DNA of 64,000 nucleotides. Source: Kosakonia pseudosacchari. GTDB taxonomy: Bacteria; Pseudomonadota; Gammaproteobacteria; Enterobacterales; Enterobacteriaceae. Position 1 is the stretch's first letter; every line of letters starts with the position of its first letter. Shown in pieces: positions 10,002-17,827 of the stretch. The notes under the pieces were generated by a model. It was not told the DNA's origin, ran no database searches, and worked only from the letters and a program-made list of their open reading frames with translations. The position numbers and the translations under genes were made by a program. Location: the NCBI RefSeq assembly GCF_900184035.1, contig NZ_FXWP01000004.1, positions 62,001 to 126,000 on the forward strand. Reading direction: 5' to 3'.

Positions 10002-10440
10002 TTATGATTTATATGATCTCATTAAAGCTGCGAGCCTCAACATTTCCAGACGCTTTACTGGAAACCCCTTTATTACCACAGTTTTCATCACGGATACCGC
10101 ATCCGGTAAATCATTTATACAGACGTAATCTCGTTTGAATGTCTTAACGAACGATTCTGCTATACCGTGACTTTCCGGCGGCGTACAGGCGTTGTTCACA
10201 CTATTAACCCCCAGTTAACTGGCGAATGTGCGTGTTGCATCGGATATGTAGCAACTACCCTTATCGGTCAGCCATTCAATATGATGCAGTGTCTTCAGCG
10301 CGTTACCGTACTTCTTCCCCGGATTTTCTGCATTGATGACGTGCCCGATTTAAATGGCGGCTGCGGTAAAACCGTTATTGTCATCGTCCGCACCTCATTA
10401 TCCGCTGCCTCGCATCGTTGCTACAGTTAAAATGACGGGC
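10002..10440 (-). pseudogene. Remnant of an IS3-family (IS2-like) transposase OrfB
   Basis: Read on the minus strand, this gives HHIEWLTDKGSCY, an in-frame stop, then PPESHGIAESFVKTFKRDYV. These are the D-x-N-G region and the second half of the DDE integrase core of IS2-type OrfB. The first Asp is kept but Asn is replaced (TDKG), a stop interrupts the frame, and the sequence after KRDYV diverges soon, so it is inactive. No terminal inverted repeats or partner OrfA were found. It marks past transposition at the left edge of the island. Confidence 0.7.
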
Positions 10441-10449
10441 AAATAGCTG

Positions 10450-10705
10450 TTTAAAAACGCACTTATATCTTTCAAAAACGCTTTAAAATTTTCAAGAAGC
10501 ACTTTAAAACCTTCAAAGGTGCCTTAAAGCTTTCGAAAGCACTTTTAAAACTTCAAATAAACACATTGAAACGCCAGGAAATGCTTTAAAAAGTTCAAAT
10601 AAACGCATTAAAACCTCAAGGAGCGCTTTAAAAAGTTCAAATAAACACATTAAAACTTCAAGAAACGCTTTAGAAAAGTTCAAAAAAATCTAAAATCTTC
10701 AAAAA
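10450..10705. repeat. Helically phased A-tract repeat array upstream of the precursor gene
   Basis: About twelve degenerate copies of a unit near TTCAAGAAACGCTTTAAAAC. TTCAA-like cores start at 10471, 10491, 10512, 10532, 10552, 10574, 10594, 10615, 10636, 10657, 10679 and 10698, a mean step of about 20.6 bp, two turns of B-DNA. The TTTAAAA and TTCAAA tracts sit half a unit apart, so A-tracts recur roughly every 10 bp. From about 10548 to 10673 a higher-order 42-bp unit is repeated three times with few changes. Unlike a CRISPR there are no unique spacers. The predicted result is strong intrinsic curvature, or a multi-site protein-binding array, ending about 115 bp before the precursor start. 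The stretch 10706–10819 has no clear sigma-70 promoter that I would commit to. Confidence 0.8.
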
Positions 10706-10819
10706 AGCGATTTAATATTTTATTGATTAAAAGTTCTATTGGTAATGCGATATATTTCTTCCCGTTCTGAAAGGAACAATTGGTAATTAACTGAAGTACT
10801 ATTACACAAGGGAATTAAA

Positions 10820-10990
10820 ATGTTTAAAGCTACAGTATTAGAGTCCAAAGAAAGTAAAGCAGTTGTAGGCGGAATGATGGGGCCATACGGCGAATGTTAT
10901 TTTGTTGATAACCGTGCTAATGGCGTATATGGCTGGTTCCGCGAGGAATCAGATAAAAACGGTATGGAAAAACGTTGTGACGAGAAGTAA
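10820..10990 (+). CDS. Predicted double-glycine precursor peptide (bacteriocin/lipopeptide-like)
   Basis: A 56-codon gene with AAGGGA about six bases before ATG 10820 and stop TAA 10988–10990. Residues 1–18 (MFKATVLESKESKAVVGG) form a double-glycine leader with the usual Leu at -12, Glu at -8 and Val at -4 relative to the cut after G18. The 38-residue core starts MMGPYGE, is rich in Gly and aromatics (Y23, Y27, F28, Y37, W39, F40) and charged residues, and has two cysteines, C26 and C53, that could form a disulfide. No hydrophobic helix is present, unlike class II microcins. A terminator follows directly, and the same-strand operon behind it encodes a C39 leader peptidase exporter, which is the main support for its role. 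I do not recognise the family. Confidence 0.75.
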   Translation: MFKATVLESKESKAVVGGMMGPYGECYFVDNRANGVYGWFREESDKNGMEKRCDEK

Positions 10991-11023
10991 TTCACAACAT
11001 TAATTAAGCAGTGAAATTAAAAC

Positions 11024-11047
11024 AAAGGCCAGTTTCTGGCCTTTTTA
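11024..11047 (+). terminator. Intercistronic terminator/attenuator between precursor and operon
   Basis: AAAGGCCAG (11024–11032), TTT loop, CTGGCCTTT(TT) (11036–11045): a 9-bp perfect stem with a T run. It lies 33 bases after the precursor stop and just before the macA-like gene. With no obvious new promoter behind it, partial read-through would give much precursor mRNA and little enzyme mRNA, a common arrangement in bacteriocin operons. Confidence 0.75.
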
Positions 11048-11049
11048 TA

Positions 11050-12207
11050 ATGGTCATGCACGTGAGAATAAAACCTTTTTTTCTGACTTTATTAGTAGCT
11101 ATAGTACCTGCTGTATATGCAGTTAATAGCGTATTTATTTCTGAAAGTGACGTTACTGAAAATACGAAGAAAGAAAGTTCTCACGTCACCTACTCTGATA
11201 TTGACCGACTGATTACCACTACCGGTGTTCTAAAACCCAACGAGCAAGTTAGTGTCGGAGCGCAGGTTAATGGACGACTTAATAAGCTACATGTCAAGGA
11301 AGGTGACACAGTCAAAAAAGGTCAGTTGCTGGCTGAGATCGATCCTACGCTTGCACAAAACGATGTCGATAGCGCTAAATCTGAACTGGATAATGCGTTA
11401 GTGCAAAAAAAGATTACGTCACTGTCGCTTAAACAGTCGAAGCGGGATTATAACCGACAACAGAAAATGTCGAAGGATGACGCCACAACGCTGAGCGACC
11501 TCGAAGCGGCAAAAACGAAATATGAAAGTGATAAAGAGCAGCTGGATATAAATGAAATTCAAATTGCACAGGCCAGAGTTAAGTTAAACACTGCCCTGGC
11601 AAACTTAGAATACACGCGCATTACCTCACCCATAGATGGCGTCGTCCTGGGTATCTTAACTCAGGAAGGGCAGACAATTGTTTCATCACAGAGTGCGCCG
11701 ACAATTCTGGTTGTGGCCAATCTGGATATCATGACTGTAAATATCAAAATATCGGAAATGGATATTTTGAAAACCAGGACTGGCATGCCTTTATGGTTTA
11801 CTGTCACTGCCTCTCCTGAAACCCGTTATAAAGGGATGTTAAAAAGCATACAACAAATACCAGAAGAAATGCTTTACGATATGAAAAGCAGTTCAGGTGA
11901 TTCTGCCGCGAGTAAGAAAACGGCTACTTATTACAATGGAAGTTTTGACGTAATAAATGATCAGCATGTTTTAAAATCTGCCATGTCGGTACAGGTTTAT
12001 TTAGTGGTTGAAGAGAAAAAAAACGTTAAAACTATTCCGACAAACTTCCTGGGCGAAATGGTTAGCAAAGACCATTATATCGTCAACGTGCTTCATAACG
12101 ATAAAATAGAAAAAAGAGAGGTGCAAACAGGGATTAAGAACGCAAAAAATACTGAGGTTGTGAAAGGATTAGAAATAGGTGATGTGATAACAAAGGGTAG
12201 CGACTAA
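11050..12207 (+). CDS. MacA-like periplasmic adaptor (membrane fusion protein)
   Basis: 385 residues from ATG 11050. An N-terminal signal/anchor helix (FFLTLLVAIVPAVYA) is followed by a barrel-sandwich (lipoyl) half motif with VGAQVNGRLNKLHVKEGDTV, a coiled-coil hairpin (about 105–190, with KKITSLSLKQSKRDY and ANLEYTRI), the second lipoyl half (ITSPIDGVVLGI) and beta-barrel domains. This is the architecture of MacA, which links MacB to an outer-membrane channel. A GTG start at 11011 is open but lies within or before the terminator hairpin; ATG 11056 is also possible. It abuts macB with no gap. Codons and base composition are AT-rich compared with the flanking core genes. Confidence 0.85.
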   Translation: MVMHVRIKPFFLTLLVAIVPAVYAVNSVFISESDVTENTKKESSHVTYSDIDRLITTTGVLKPNEQVSVGAQVNGRLNKLHVKEGDTVKKGQLLAEIDPTLAQNDVDSAKSELDNALVQKKITSLSLKQSKRDYNRQQKMSKDDATTLSDLEAAKTKYESDKEQLDINEIQIAQARVKLNTALANLEYTRITSPIDGVVLGILTQEGQTIVSSQSAPTILVVANLDIMTVNIKISEMDILKTRTGMPLWFTVTASPETRYKGMLKSIQQIPEEMLYDMKSSSGDSAASKKTATYYNGSFDVINDQHVLKSAMSVQVYLVVEEKKNVKTIPTNFLGEMVSKDHYIVNVLHNDKIEKREVQTGIKNAKNTEVVKGLEIGDVITKGSD

Positions 12208-14148
12208 ATGAGCCGCACCGATGAATACATAACCTTATCCGATGTTTATAAACGGTATGAGAGTGGCGGCGAAGTTGTTTCTGCACTGAAAGGTATATCT
12301 TTAACCATAAAAAAAGGTGAGTTCATCGCAATTGTCGGACCATCAGGCTCCGGTAAAACCACGCTGATGAATACCATTGGTTGTTTAGATAATATCAGCT
12401 CAGGGCAGATGTCTTTCTACGGCATTGACGTATCGGTATTAAATGAAAACGATGTTGCGGAGTTACGAAACAAATATATTGGTTTTGTGTTTCAGAAGTA
12501 CAATCTTTTGCCTTACTTAACCGCGAAAGAGAATGTCGCTTTACCCGCGCAGTACACCGCAAAAAACTATAAAAATAGAAATGAACGTGCGGAAAAAATA
12601 CTTGAATCGGTCGGCTTAAGCGATCGCGTTGATTTTAACCCAAACCAACTTTCTGGCGGGCAGCAGCAGCGCGTCAGTATTGCCAGAGCGCTAATGAATG
12701 ATGCCGACATCATTTTGGCAGATGAACCCACGGGGGCTCTGGATAGCGTTACGGGTAGCCAGGTTATGAGCCTTTTCAAGGCGCTTAATCGAAAAGGTAA
12801 AACGATTATCCTTGTCACGCATGATAGCAGTATTGCGTCACAGGCTGACCGAATCATATCCATGAATGATGGTCGGATCGCTAAAGACGAAAGTAGCGTA
12901 TCAACCAGTGGCCTCCAGGCAGCACGCACCAGGGCATTTGAAAAGGATCCGCTTGGTATGATGTTTGGGGTAGTCGAAGCATTCAGAACCGCGTTTAGGG
13001 CACTGAACGGCCACAGGATACGAGCGTTTCTGTCAATGCTGGGTGTCATTATTGGGGTTTTTGCAGTCCTTATGTCTATTGCCATAAGCGAAGGCGCACA
13101 CCATCGTATTATGAAAGAAATGAATTTATTAGACACCAACACCATTGAAATCAGGCCTGGCACCAGCTGGAAGTCAATGCCAGATCCCAGCAATAAGCTT
13201 CTTGAAAAAGATGATGTTGATATGCTTACCGAGCTATTACCAGAAAGTAAAATTTCACCGGTGATGACATCAACGGCGACGGTAAATAGCGGTGATGGTG
13301 ATATTGACGCTGCGCTTTCAGGTATCAGTAAGGAGTACTTCAATACGGATAAAGTGTTAGCCGGTCATTTGTTTGAAACCGACAATATAAACGCCAGTGA
13401 TGCCGTTGTCGTTATTGACTCAAGGCTTGCCGAAACCGCATTCGGTTCATCGAATGAAGCGGTAGGAAAATATTTGCAGATTTCCGGCTACCCATTTGAG
13501 GTGATCGGCGTGATCAAAGATATCTCGACGACATCTGAAAAGACGACATTAAAAGCCTGGATACCCTGGACCTCGTACATAAACAGGATTACGGGTCTGA
13601 TACCCTTTGAAGCCATCCAGGTGCGGGCCAAAGATCAGGCGCACGTTGAGCTTATAAGAGAGAAAATAGAGCAAGCGCTCATCTTTTCACACGGTAAAAA
13701 GGATTTTTTTACGGTCACGAATGAGTCAATGGCTGAAATGATTGTGAACGTCTCTACTTCAATGAAACTACTCACGGTAGCTATTTCGACAATCTCGCTG
13801 TTGGTGGGTGGCGTGGGCGTAATGAACATTATGTTTGTTTCAGTGACGGAACGCATCCATGAAATTGGCATTCGTCTTTCTGTAGGGGCGAGTCCTGCCG
13901 ATATTAAAAGGCAGTTCTTAATCGAGTCTGTATTTATTTGTTTATTAGGAGGAGTCGTTGGCGTGGCTTTAACGAGTGTAGCCTGCGTTATATTCCCTCT
14001 TGTGACAAATCAATTTGATATGGTGTTGACAATAACACCGGTTGTTATTGCCTGTGCATTTTCATGTTTTATTGGCATCGTATTCGGTTACGTACCGGCG
14101 AAGAAAGCATCATCTTATACGCCCGCGAAAGCATTAGGTTACAAATGA
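12208..14148 (+). CDS. MacB-like ABC efflux transporter
   Basis: 646 residues, as expected for MacB (~648). The N-terminal ATPase domain has Walker A GPSGSGKTT (44–52), signature LSGGQQQR (from about 148) and Walker B ILADEPTGALD (from about 169). A linker leads to TM1 (about 270–290, AFLSMLGVIIGVFAVLM), a large periplasmic domain (about 295–520) and three C-terminal helices with the FtsX fold (GGVGVMNIMFVSVTERIHEIGIR region). MacB is a mechanotransmitter that drives substrates from the periplasm through MacA and an outer-membrane channel. Here the likely substrate is the processed peptide product of the operon. It starts directly after the adaptor stop and overlaps the next gene by ATGA (14145–14148). 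Confidence 0.9.
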   Translation: MSRTDEYITLSDVYKRYESGGEVVSALKGISLTIKKGEFIAIVGPSGSGKTTLMNTIGCLDNISSGQMSFYGIDVSVLNENDVAELRNKYIGFVFQKYNLLPYLTAKENVALPAQYTAKNYKNRNERAEKILESVGLSDRVDFNPNQLSGGQQQRVSIARALMNDADIILADEPTGALDSVTGSQVMSLFKALNRKGKTIILVTHDSSIASQADRIISMNDGRIAKDESSVSTSGLQAARTRAFEKDPLGMMFGVVEAFRTAFRALNGHRIRAFLSMLGVIIGVFAVLMSIAISEGAHHRIMKEMNLLDTNTIEIRPGTSWKSMPDPSNKLLEKDDVDMLTELLPESKISPVMTSTATVNSGDGDIDAALSGISKEYFNTDKVLAGHLFETDNINASDAVVVIDSRLAETAFGSSNEAVGKYLQISGYPFEVIGVIKDISTTSEKTTLKAWIPWTSYINRITGLIPFEAIQVRAKDQAHVELIREKIEQALIFSHGKKDFFTVTNESMAEMIVNVSTSMKLLTVAISTISLLVGGVGVMNIMFVSVTERIHEIGIRLSVGASPADIKRQFLIESVFICLLGGVVGVALTSVACVIFPLVTNQFDMVLTITPVVIACAFSCFIGIVFGYVPAKKASSYTPAKALGYK

Positions 14149-15533
14149 AGTTCAAACAACCATCATTATTATTGCTTTGCTTATTATGCACCGGGTGCGG
14201 CAGCATGTTGAAAACGGAATATCATGCGCCAGAGATAAAATTCCCAGCGTCGGGGCAAAGCGATAAAACGGGATATAAAAATGCTATCACCAATGAAGCC
14301 TGGTGGAGTGTATTCAATGATCCTCTGTTATCATCGATCATCAATGATACGCTGAAGAATAACAATGATTTGCACGCAGCCGCGTTGAATGTGTTAAAAA
14401 GCAAGCTGGATTCAGGTGAAATAAATACGAATCTTTTCCCTGATTTTAATCTCTCCTGGAGTGCAAGTAATAACCGCACTATATCGCAGGCTGCACCGTC
14501 GACAGAGAGTTACAGCTCTTCTTTATCAATGAGCTATGAACTTGATTTATGGGGTAAGTTAGCGAGGACGAGAGAGCAGGGTAAATGGAACGTTGAGGCC
14601 AGTGAACAAGATTTGCAAAACACTATGTTGGTTATCATTGATTCAATTGCAAAAAGTTACTGGAACATTGCTAAATTCAATGAACAAATTGAGTGTTATA
14701 AGCAACGACTTGAAATCGCCAGGTCTACATATCTGCTCGTTAATGCTAAATATGAAAGCGGAGCAGGCACGAGATCTGATGTTTTATTAGCAAAGCAAGC
14801 CATTTATTCAAGCGAGTTACAACTGCGGAATGTTATTAGCCAAAGGGAAAATGAGCGTAACGCCATGGCCATTGTCTATAACAAAGATAGCATTGACCGT
14901 CCGCGAGAAAAAAAGGGGCTTGGTGAATATCAGGATATCAAACTCCCTTTGTTTAAACCTGTGGAGATAATATCGCTGCGCCCGGATATACGAGCCGCAG
15001 AATCCAGAATAAAAATAGCGATTACGGGCTATGATCTGGCGAAGATTAACTTCTTTCCCTCTATCTCACTGGGTGCGACGATCGGAGCGGGGAGCACTAT
15101 TTTTACACAATGGTTTAGCGAGCAAACCTTATTACAGTCTATCTCGTCCACTTTCCCACCGCTTCAATGGAGAAAGTTGAATTTTGAATTACAAAAAGAA
15201 AAGATTGCTGTCGCGTTATCAATTAATAACTTCAGAAAAGTCGTGCTCAATGCATTATCTGAAGTGAACAACGCGTTAGATGCAAGAAATAAAGCAGAAT
15301 ATGATCTTGAGATGCAAAAAAAGACACTCTCAATTTCTCAGGATCTGATGCGAATAAACACAGTTAAGTACCGGTCTGGTTATATATCGTTTCAGACCTT
15401 ATTGGACTCTCAGGACAATGTTCTTAATCAAAAGATCTCATATGCCGATTGTCAGTACGATTATCTAACTTCTACGATGAAGTTTTTATTATCAATTGGT
15501 GGTGGTGAATTTAATAGCAAGGTAAAAAGTTAA
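14145..15533 (+). CDS. Outer-membrane efflux lipoprotein, TolC/NodT type
   Basis: 462 residues from ATG 14145, which overlaps the macB stop; an upstream in-frame start lies inside macB and is unlikely. The signal peptide ends LLCTGC with lipidated Cys 18, so the protein is an OprM/CusC-like lipoprotein rather than plain TolC. Two OEP repeats are visible, each with the EAWWSVFNDPLLSSI-like or coiled-coil helical pattern, and the LRPDIRAAESRIKIA motif typical of NodT-family channels. It should form a trimeric duct docking with the adjacent MacA-like adaptor, making this a self-contained tripartite pump that does not rely on host TolC. The ketosynthase gene begins one base after its stop. Confidence 0.88.
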   Translation: MKFKQPSLLLLCLLCTGCGSMLKTEYHAPEIKFPASGQSDKTGYKNAITNEAWWSVFNDPLLSSIINDTLKNNNDLHAAALNVLKSKLDSGEINTNLFPDFNLSWSASNNRTISQAAPSTESYSSSLSMSYELDLWGKLARTREQGKWNVEASEQDLQNTMLVIIDSIAKSYWNIAKFNEQIECYKQRLEIARSTYLLVNAKYESGAGTRSDVLLAKQAIYSSELQLRNVISQRENERNAMAIVYNKDSIDRPREKKGLGEYQDIKLPLFKPVEIISLRPDIRAAESRIKIAITGYDLAKINFFPSISLGATIGAGSTIFTQWFSEQTLLQSISSTFPPLQWRKLNFELQKEKIAVALSINNFRKVVLNALSEVNNALDARNKAEYDLEMQKKTLSISQDLMRINTVKYRSGYISFQTLLDSQDNVLNQKISYADCQYDYLTSTMKFLLSIGGGEFNSKVKS

Positions 15534-15534
15534 A

Positions 15535-16776
15535 ATGGAACCTAAACGCGTTGTTATCACCGGCTACGGTGCTGTTACGCCGCTTGGAAGCTCAGCGGAA
15601 GAGAGCTGGAAATCTATTATGGATTACCAAATGGGCTATCAGTACGTTGATAAAACGGATGCGAGTGTTAACTCGAAATTTTATGGCCTGATTGCGCATG
15701 AACCTAAGTTAAAGGGGGTTCCTGCTTCTATCCGACGAAAATTACCTCGTTTTGCACGTTTTGGCCTTGCGGCTGCGCAGGAAGCTGTTGCAATGGCATT
15801 TGACCAGTCTCAGCCTGCCGATATCTACGATCCTCTGAAATGCGGCACGATTGTCGGCACCGGCTGGGGGGGAGTTGATGATGCCTACCATAATTATGAT
15901 GATTATAAACACGTTGGTGTTGGCTCACCGTTTAGCTGCTTTCATATCATGCCAAGCGTCGCAACGGCCGCTTGCAGCATCATGTGGGGATTAAGAGGTT
16001 ATCAAAATACCCCGATAGCAGCATGCGCCACGGGTAGCATGGCAATTGGTGAGGCTTATGAATTAATTAAAAATGGCCAAATGACTATGATGCTTGCCGG
16101 TGGAAGTGAATCATTGATATCAAATACATCGGTGTGGATGATTGATGTGCTTCAGGCGTTAACGCACGAACAGCATGATATCGAAAAAGCCTCTTGCCCG
16201 TTCAGTCTTGACCGCTCGGGGTTCGTTTTATCTGAAGGCGCGGCTATCTTGTGTCTGGAGGAGCGCGAATCAGCCCTGGCAAGAGGGGCAACCCTACTCG
16301 GTGAAATTAAAGGTTACGGGAATTTCTCCGATGGATTTGATTTTACCGCGCCTGCACAGGATAAGCTTTCACGTGTTTCTACTATCAAGAAAGCATTAGC
16401 TGATTCGGGATTAAGCGTGGATGAAATTGGCTATATCAATGCGCATGGAACATCAACCATGCTCAACGATCTCAATGAAACACAATCTATTAAAGATGTT
16501 TTTGGGCAGTATGCCTATGAGATCCCCGTTTCGAGCACAAAATCCTACAGCGGGCATCTGATTGCTGCAGCAGGCAGCTTCGAAAGCATTGTCTGTCTGA
16601 AGGTGCTGGAAAACAATATCCTCCCGGCAACACGTAATCTGAACCGCCCCGATCCAGAATGTGATCTTGATTTCATTCCAAACCAGCATCGTCAGGCTGT
16701 TGTAGATAATGTACTGAATCTCAGTTTTGGGTTCGGGGGGACAAATGCTGCTCTGGTAATCGGTCGCTCGTTATGA
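15535..16776 (+). CDS. Beta-ketoacyl-ACP synthase (FabF/KAS II-like)
   Basis: 413 residues with the full thiolase-fold catalytic set: C164 in IAACATGS, H304 in NAHGTST, and H341 in KSYSGHL after K336, plus GFGGTNAALV near the C terminus. It should condense malonyl-ACP with a growing acyl-ACP. It is distinct from housekeeping FabF by its operon setting with an ACP, dehydratase and ketoreductase, and by AT-rich codon use. Only one ketosynthase is present, with no chain-length-factor partner of the arylpolyene or type II PKS kind. The start lies one base after the preceding stop, and the 3' end overlaps the dehydratase by ATGA. Confidence 0.92.
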   Translation: MEPKRVVITGYGAVTPLGSSAEESWKSIMDYQMGYQYVDKTDASVNSKFYGLIAHEPKLKGVPASIRRKLPRFARFGLAAAQEAVAMAFDQSQPADIYDPLKCGTIVGTGWGGVDDAYHNYDDYKHVGVGSPFSCFHIMPSVATAACSIMWGLRGYQNTPIAACATGSMAIGEAYELIKNGQMTMMLAGGSESLISNTSVWMIDVLQALTHEQHDIEKASCPFSLDRSGFVLSEGAAILCLEERESALARGATLLGEIKGYGNFSDGFDFTAPAQDKLSRVSTIKKALADSGLSVDEIGYINAHGTSTMLNDLNETQSIKDVFGQYAYEIPVSSTKSYSGHLIAAAGSFESIVCLKVLENNILPATRNLNRPDPECDLDFIPNQHRQAVVDNVLNLSFGFGGTNAALVIGRSL

Positions 16777-17558
16777 CAGATTTTGCATATGATAGCTTTC
16801 ACGCAAAGTGTTGGGCCAGTTTTTCCGGTGATTACAACCCGATACACTTTGATCTACTCGCTGTCGCTAAACTGAATCAAACAGTATTGATTGCGCATGG
16901 CATGCGTGTACTGGCGGATGTACAAAAAGAGCTGATTTATCATGCCGGTATTTTTAGCCCAACATATTCTGCCCCGATAAAATTTTCAGCAAAATTTGAA
17001 AAGCCGATATTGTGTGGTACGAAGTACTCATTAAGCCATAATGGTGGAGAACCAAAGACAATCTTCAAATTGATTGATTCCTCGTCAGGTATTACACATA
17101 TTCGCGGCGCTATTACTCAGGCAAATTACCCGGCGATCAACAATGTTATTGCCGAAAGGATATTGTCAAAGGAATATCAGGATGAGGTTGTTGCTCTGTG
17201 GCCTGCTGACATTGAAAAAAATTATGCCGTTTTTTTGTCCTCAGTAATGTTCAGAGAACTATTCAGGACTGAGGAATTGTTTCCTGCCGATTTTTTAAAA
17301 GAATGTACGCCCGTACATTCGCTATCAGCATTGTTGTCGCAGGAAAAAGTGCTCCAGACACATTATGATTTCTATTGCCACTCTTCCTTGTTTAACAGGG
17401 ACGGACAAAAAATTGAAGGCTTGTGTCTCTCTATTGAAAGACCATTGATAACCGGTGATGCAAATTATGGCTGGTTAATTCAAGTTCAGGTGGCGGCAAA
17501 AGAAAATGAAAACACACTCATGCAAATTTCGGCAACGCTGAAAGTTGCCATTAACTAA
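16773..17558 (+). CDS. MaoC-like hot-dog dehydratase
   Basis: 261 residues. The N-terminal ~125 residues carry the R-specific hydratase/dehydratase signature FSGDYNPIHFD with catalytic D20 and H25, followed by the AHGMRVLADV helix (HG at 42–43). This fits reversible dehydration of a 3-hydroxyacyl-ACP to the trans-2-enoyl form. The C-terminal half is a second domain with little recognisable sequence, perhaps a degenerate second hot-dog as in double MaoC enzymes. It overlaps the ketosynthase by four bases and precedes the ACP gene. With the ketoreductase it completes the reductive/dehydrating steps; no enoyl reductase is encoded nearby. Confidence 0.8.
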   Translation: MTDFAYDSFHAKCWASFSGDYNPIHFDLLAVAKLNQTVLIAHGMRVLADVQKELIYHAGIFSPTYSAPIKFSAKFEKPILCGTKYSLSHNGGEPKTIFKLIDSSSGITHIRGAITQANYPAINNVIAERILSKEYQDEVVALWPADIEKNYAVFLSSVMFRELFRTEELFPADFLKECTPVHSLSALLSQEKVLQTHYDFYCHSSLFNRDGQKIEGLCLSIERPLITGDANYGWLIQVQVAAKENENTLMQISATLKVAIN

Positions 17559-17572
17559 CAGGTGAAATGAAT

Positions 17573-17809
17573 ATGTACACAGAGCTTTATAACGCTATTG
17601 CTACCACTATTGCTGATGCAAAAGATCTTCCTTTAGAAGAAATAAACGAACAAACCACTATCTCCGAATTAGAATTAGATAGCCTTGATTATGTGGAATT
17701 AATGGTATTGGTTAAAAAGGAATTTAATATAACGATAAATTTTGAATCCACAATGAAATCAACGGACATGACTCTGAAAGAGTTTTGTGCATCCATTTTA
17801 TCAGCTTAG
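17573..17809 (+). CDS. Dedicated acyl carrier protein
   Basis: 78 residues from ATG 17573, chosen over ATG 17567 because AGGTG lies eight bases upstream of the former and only about two from the latter. The LELDSLDYVELMV motif contains S37, the phosphopantetheine attachment site, at the start of helix II. The protein is acidic and small, as expected. It would carry intermediates for the ketosynthase, dehydratase and ketoreductase encoded around it, and donate the finished acyl group. A host 4'-phosphopantetheinyl transferase would be needed, since none is in the island. Confidence 0.92.
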   Translation: MYTELYNAIATTIADAKDLPLEEINEQTTISELELDSLDYVELMVLVKKEFNITINFESTMKSTDMTLKEFCASILSA

Positions 17810-17827
17810 TATTTTAGGTGCTTAATA

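Noticed and set aside
10167..10430. 87-codon plus-strand open frame
   Set aside because: Lies antisense to the IS2-like transposase fragment whose protein motifs are clear on the minus strand.
10508..10690. Open frame across the repeat array with 14-residue protein repeats
   Set aside because: No ATG, GTG or TTG start with a ribosome site; the periodic peptide is a by-product of the 42-bp DNA repeat.
10450..10705. CRISPR array
   Set aside because: Units are contiguous and degenerate with no unique spacers, and there are no cas genes.
10745..10786. Thirteen-codon possible leader peptide upstream of the precursor
   Set aside because: No ribosome site and no attenuation structure tied to it.
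11011..11049. GTG 11011 as start of the MacA-like gene
   Set aside because: It would place the terminator hairpin inside the coding sequence and adds residues not typical before the signal/anchor helix.
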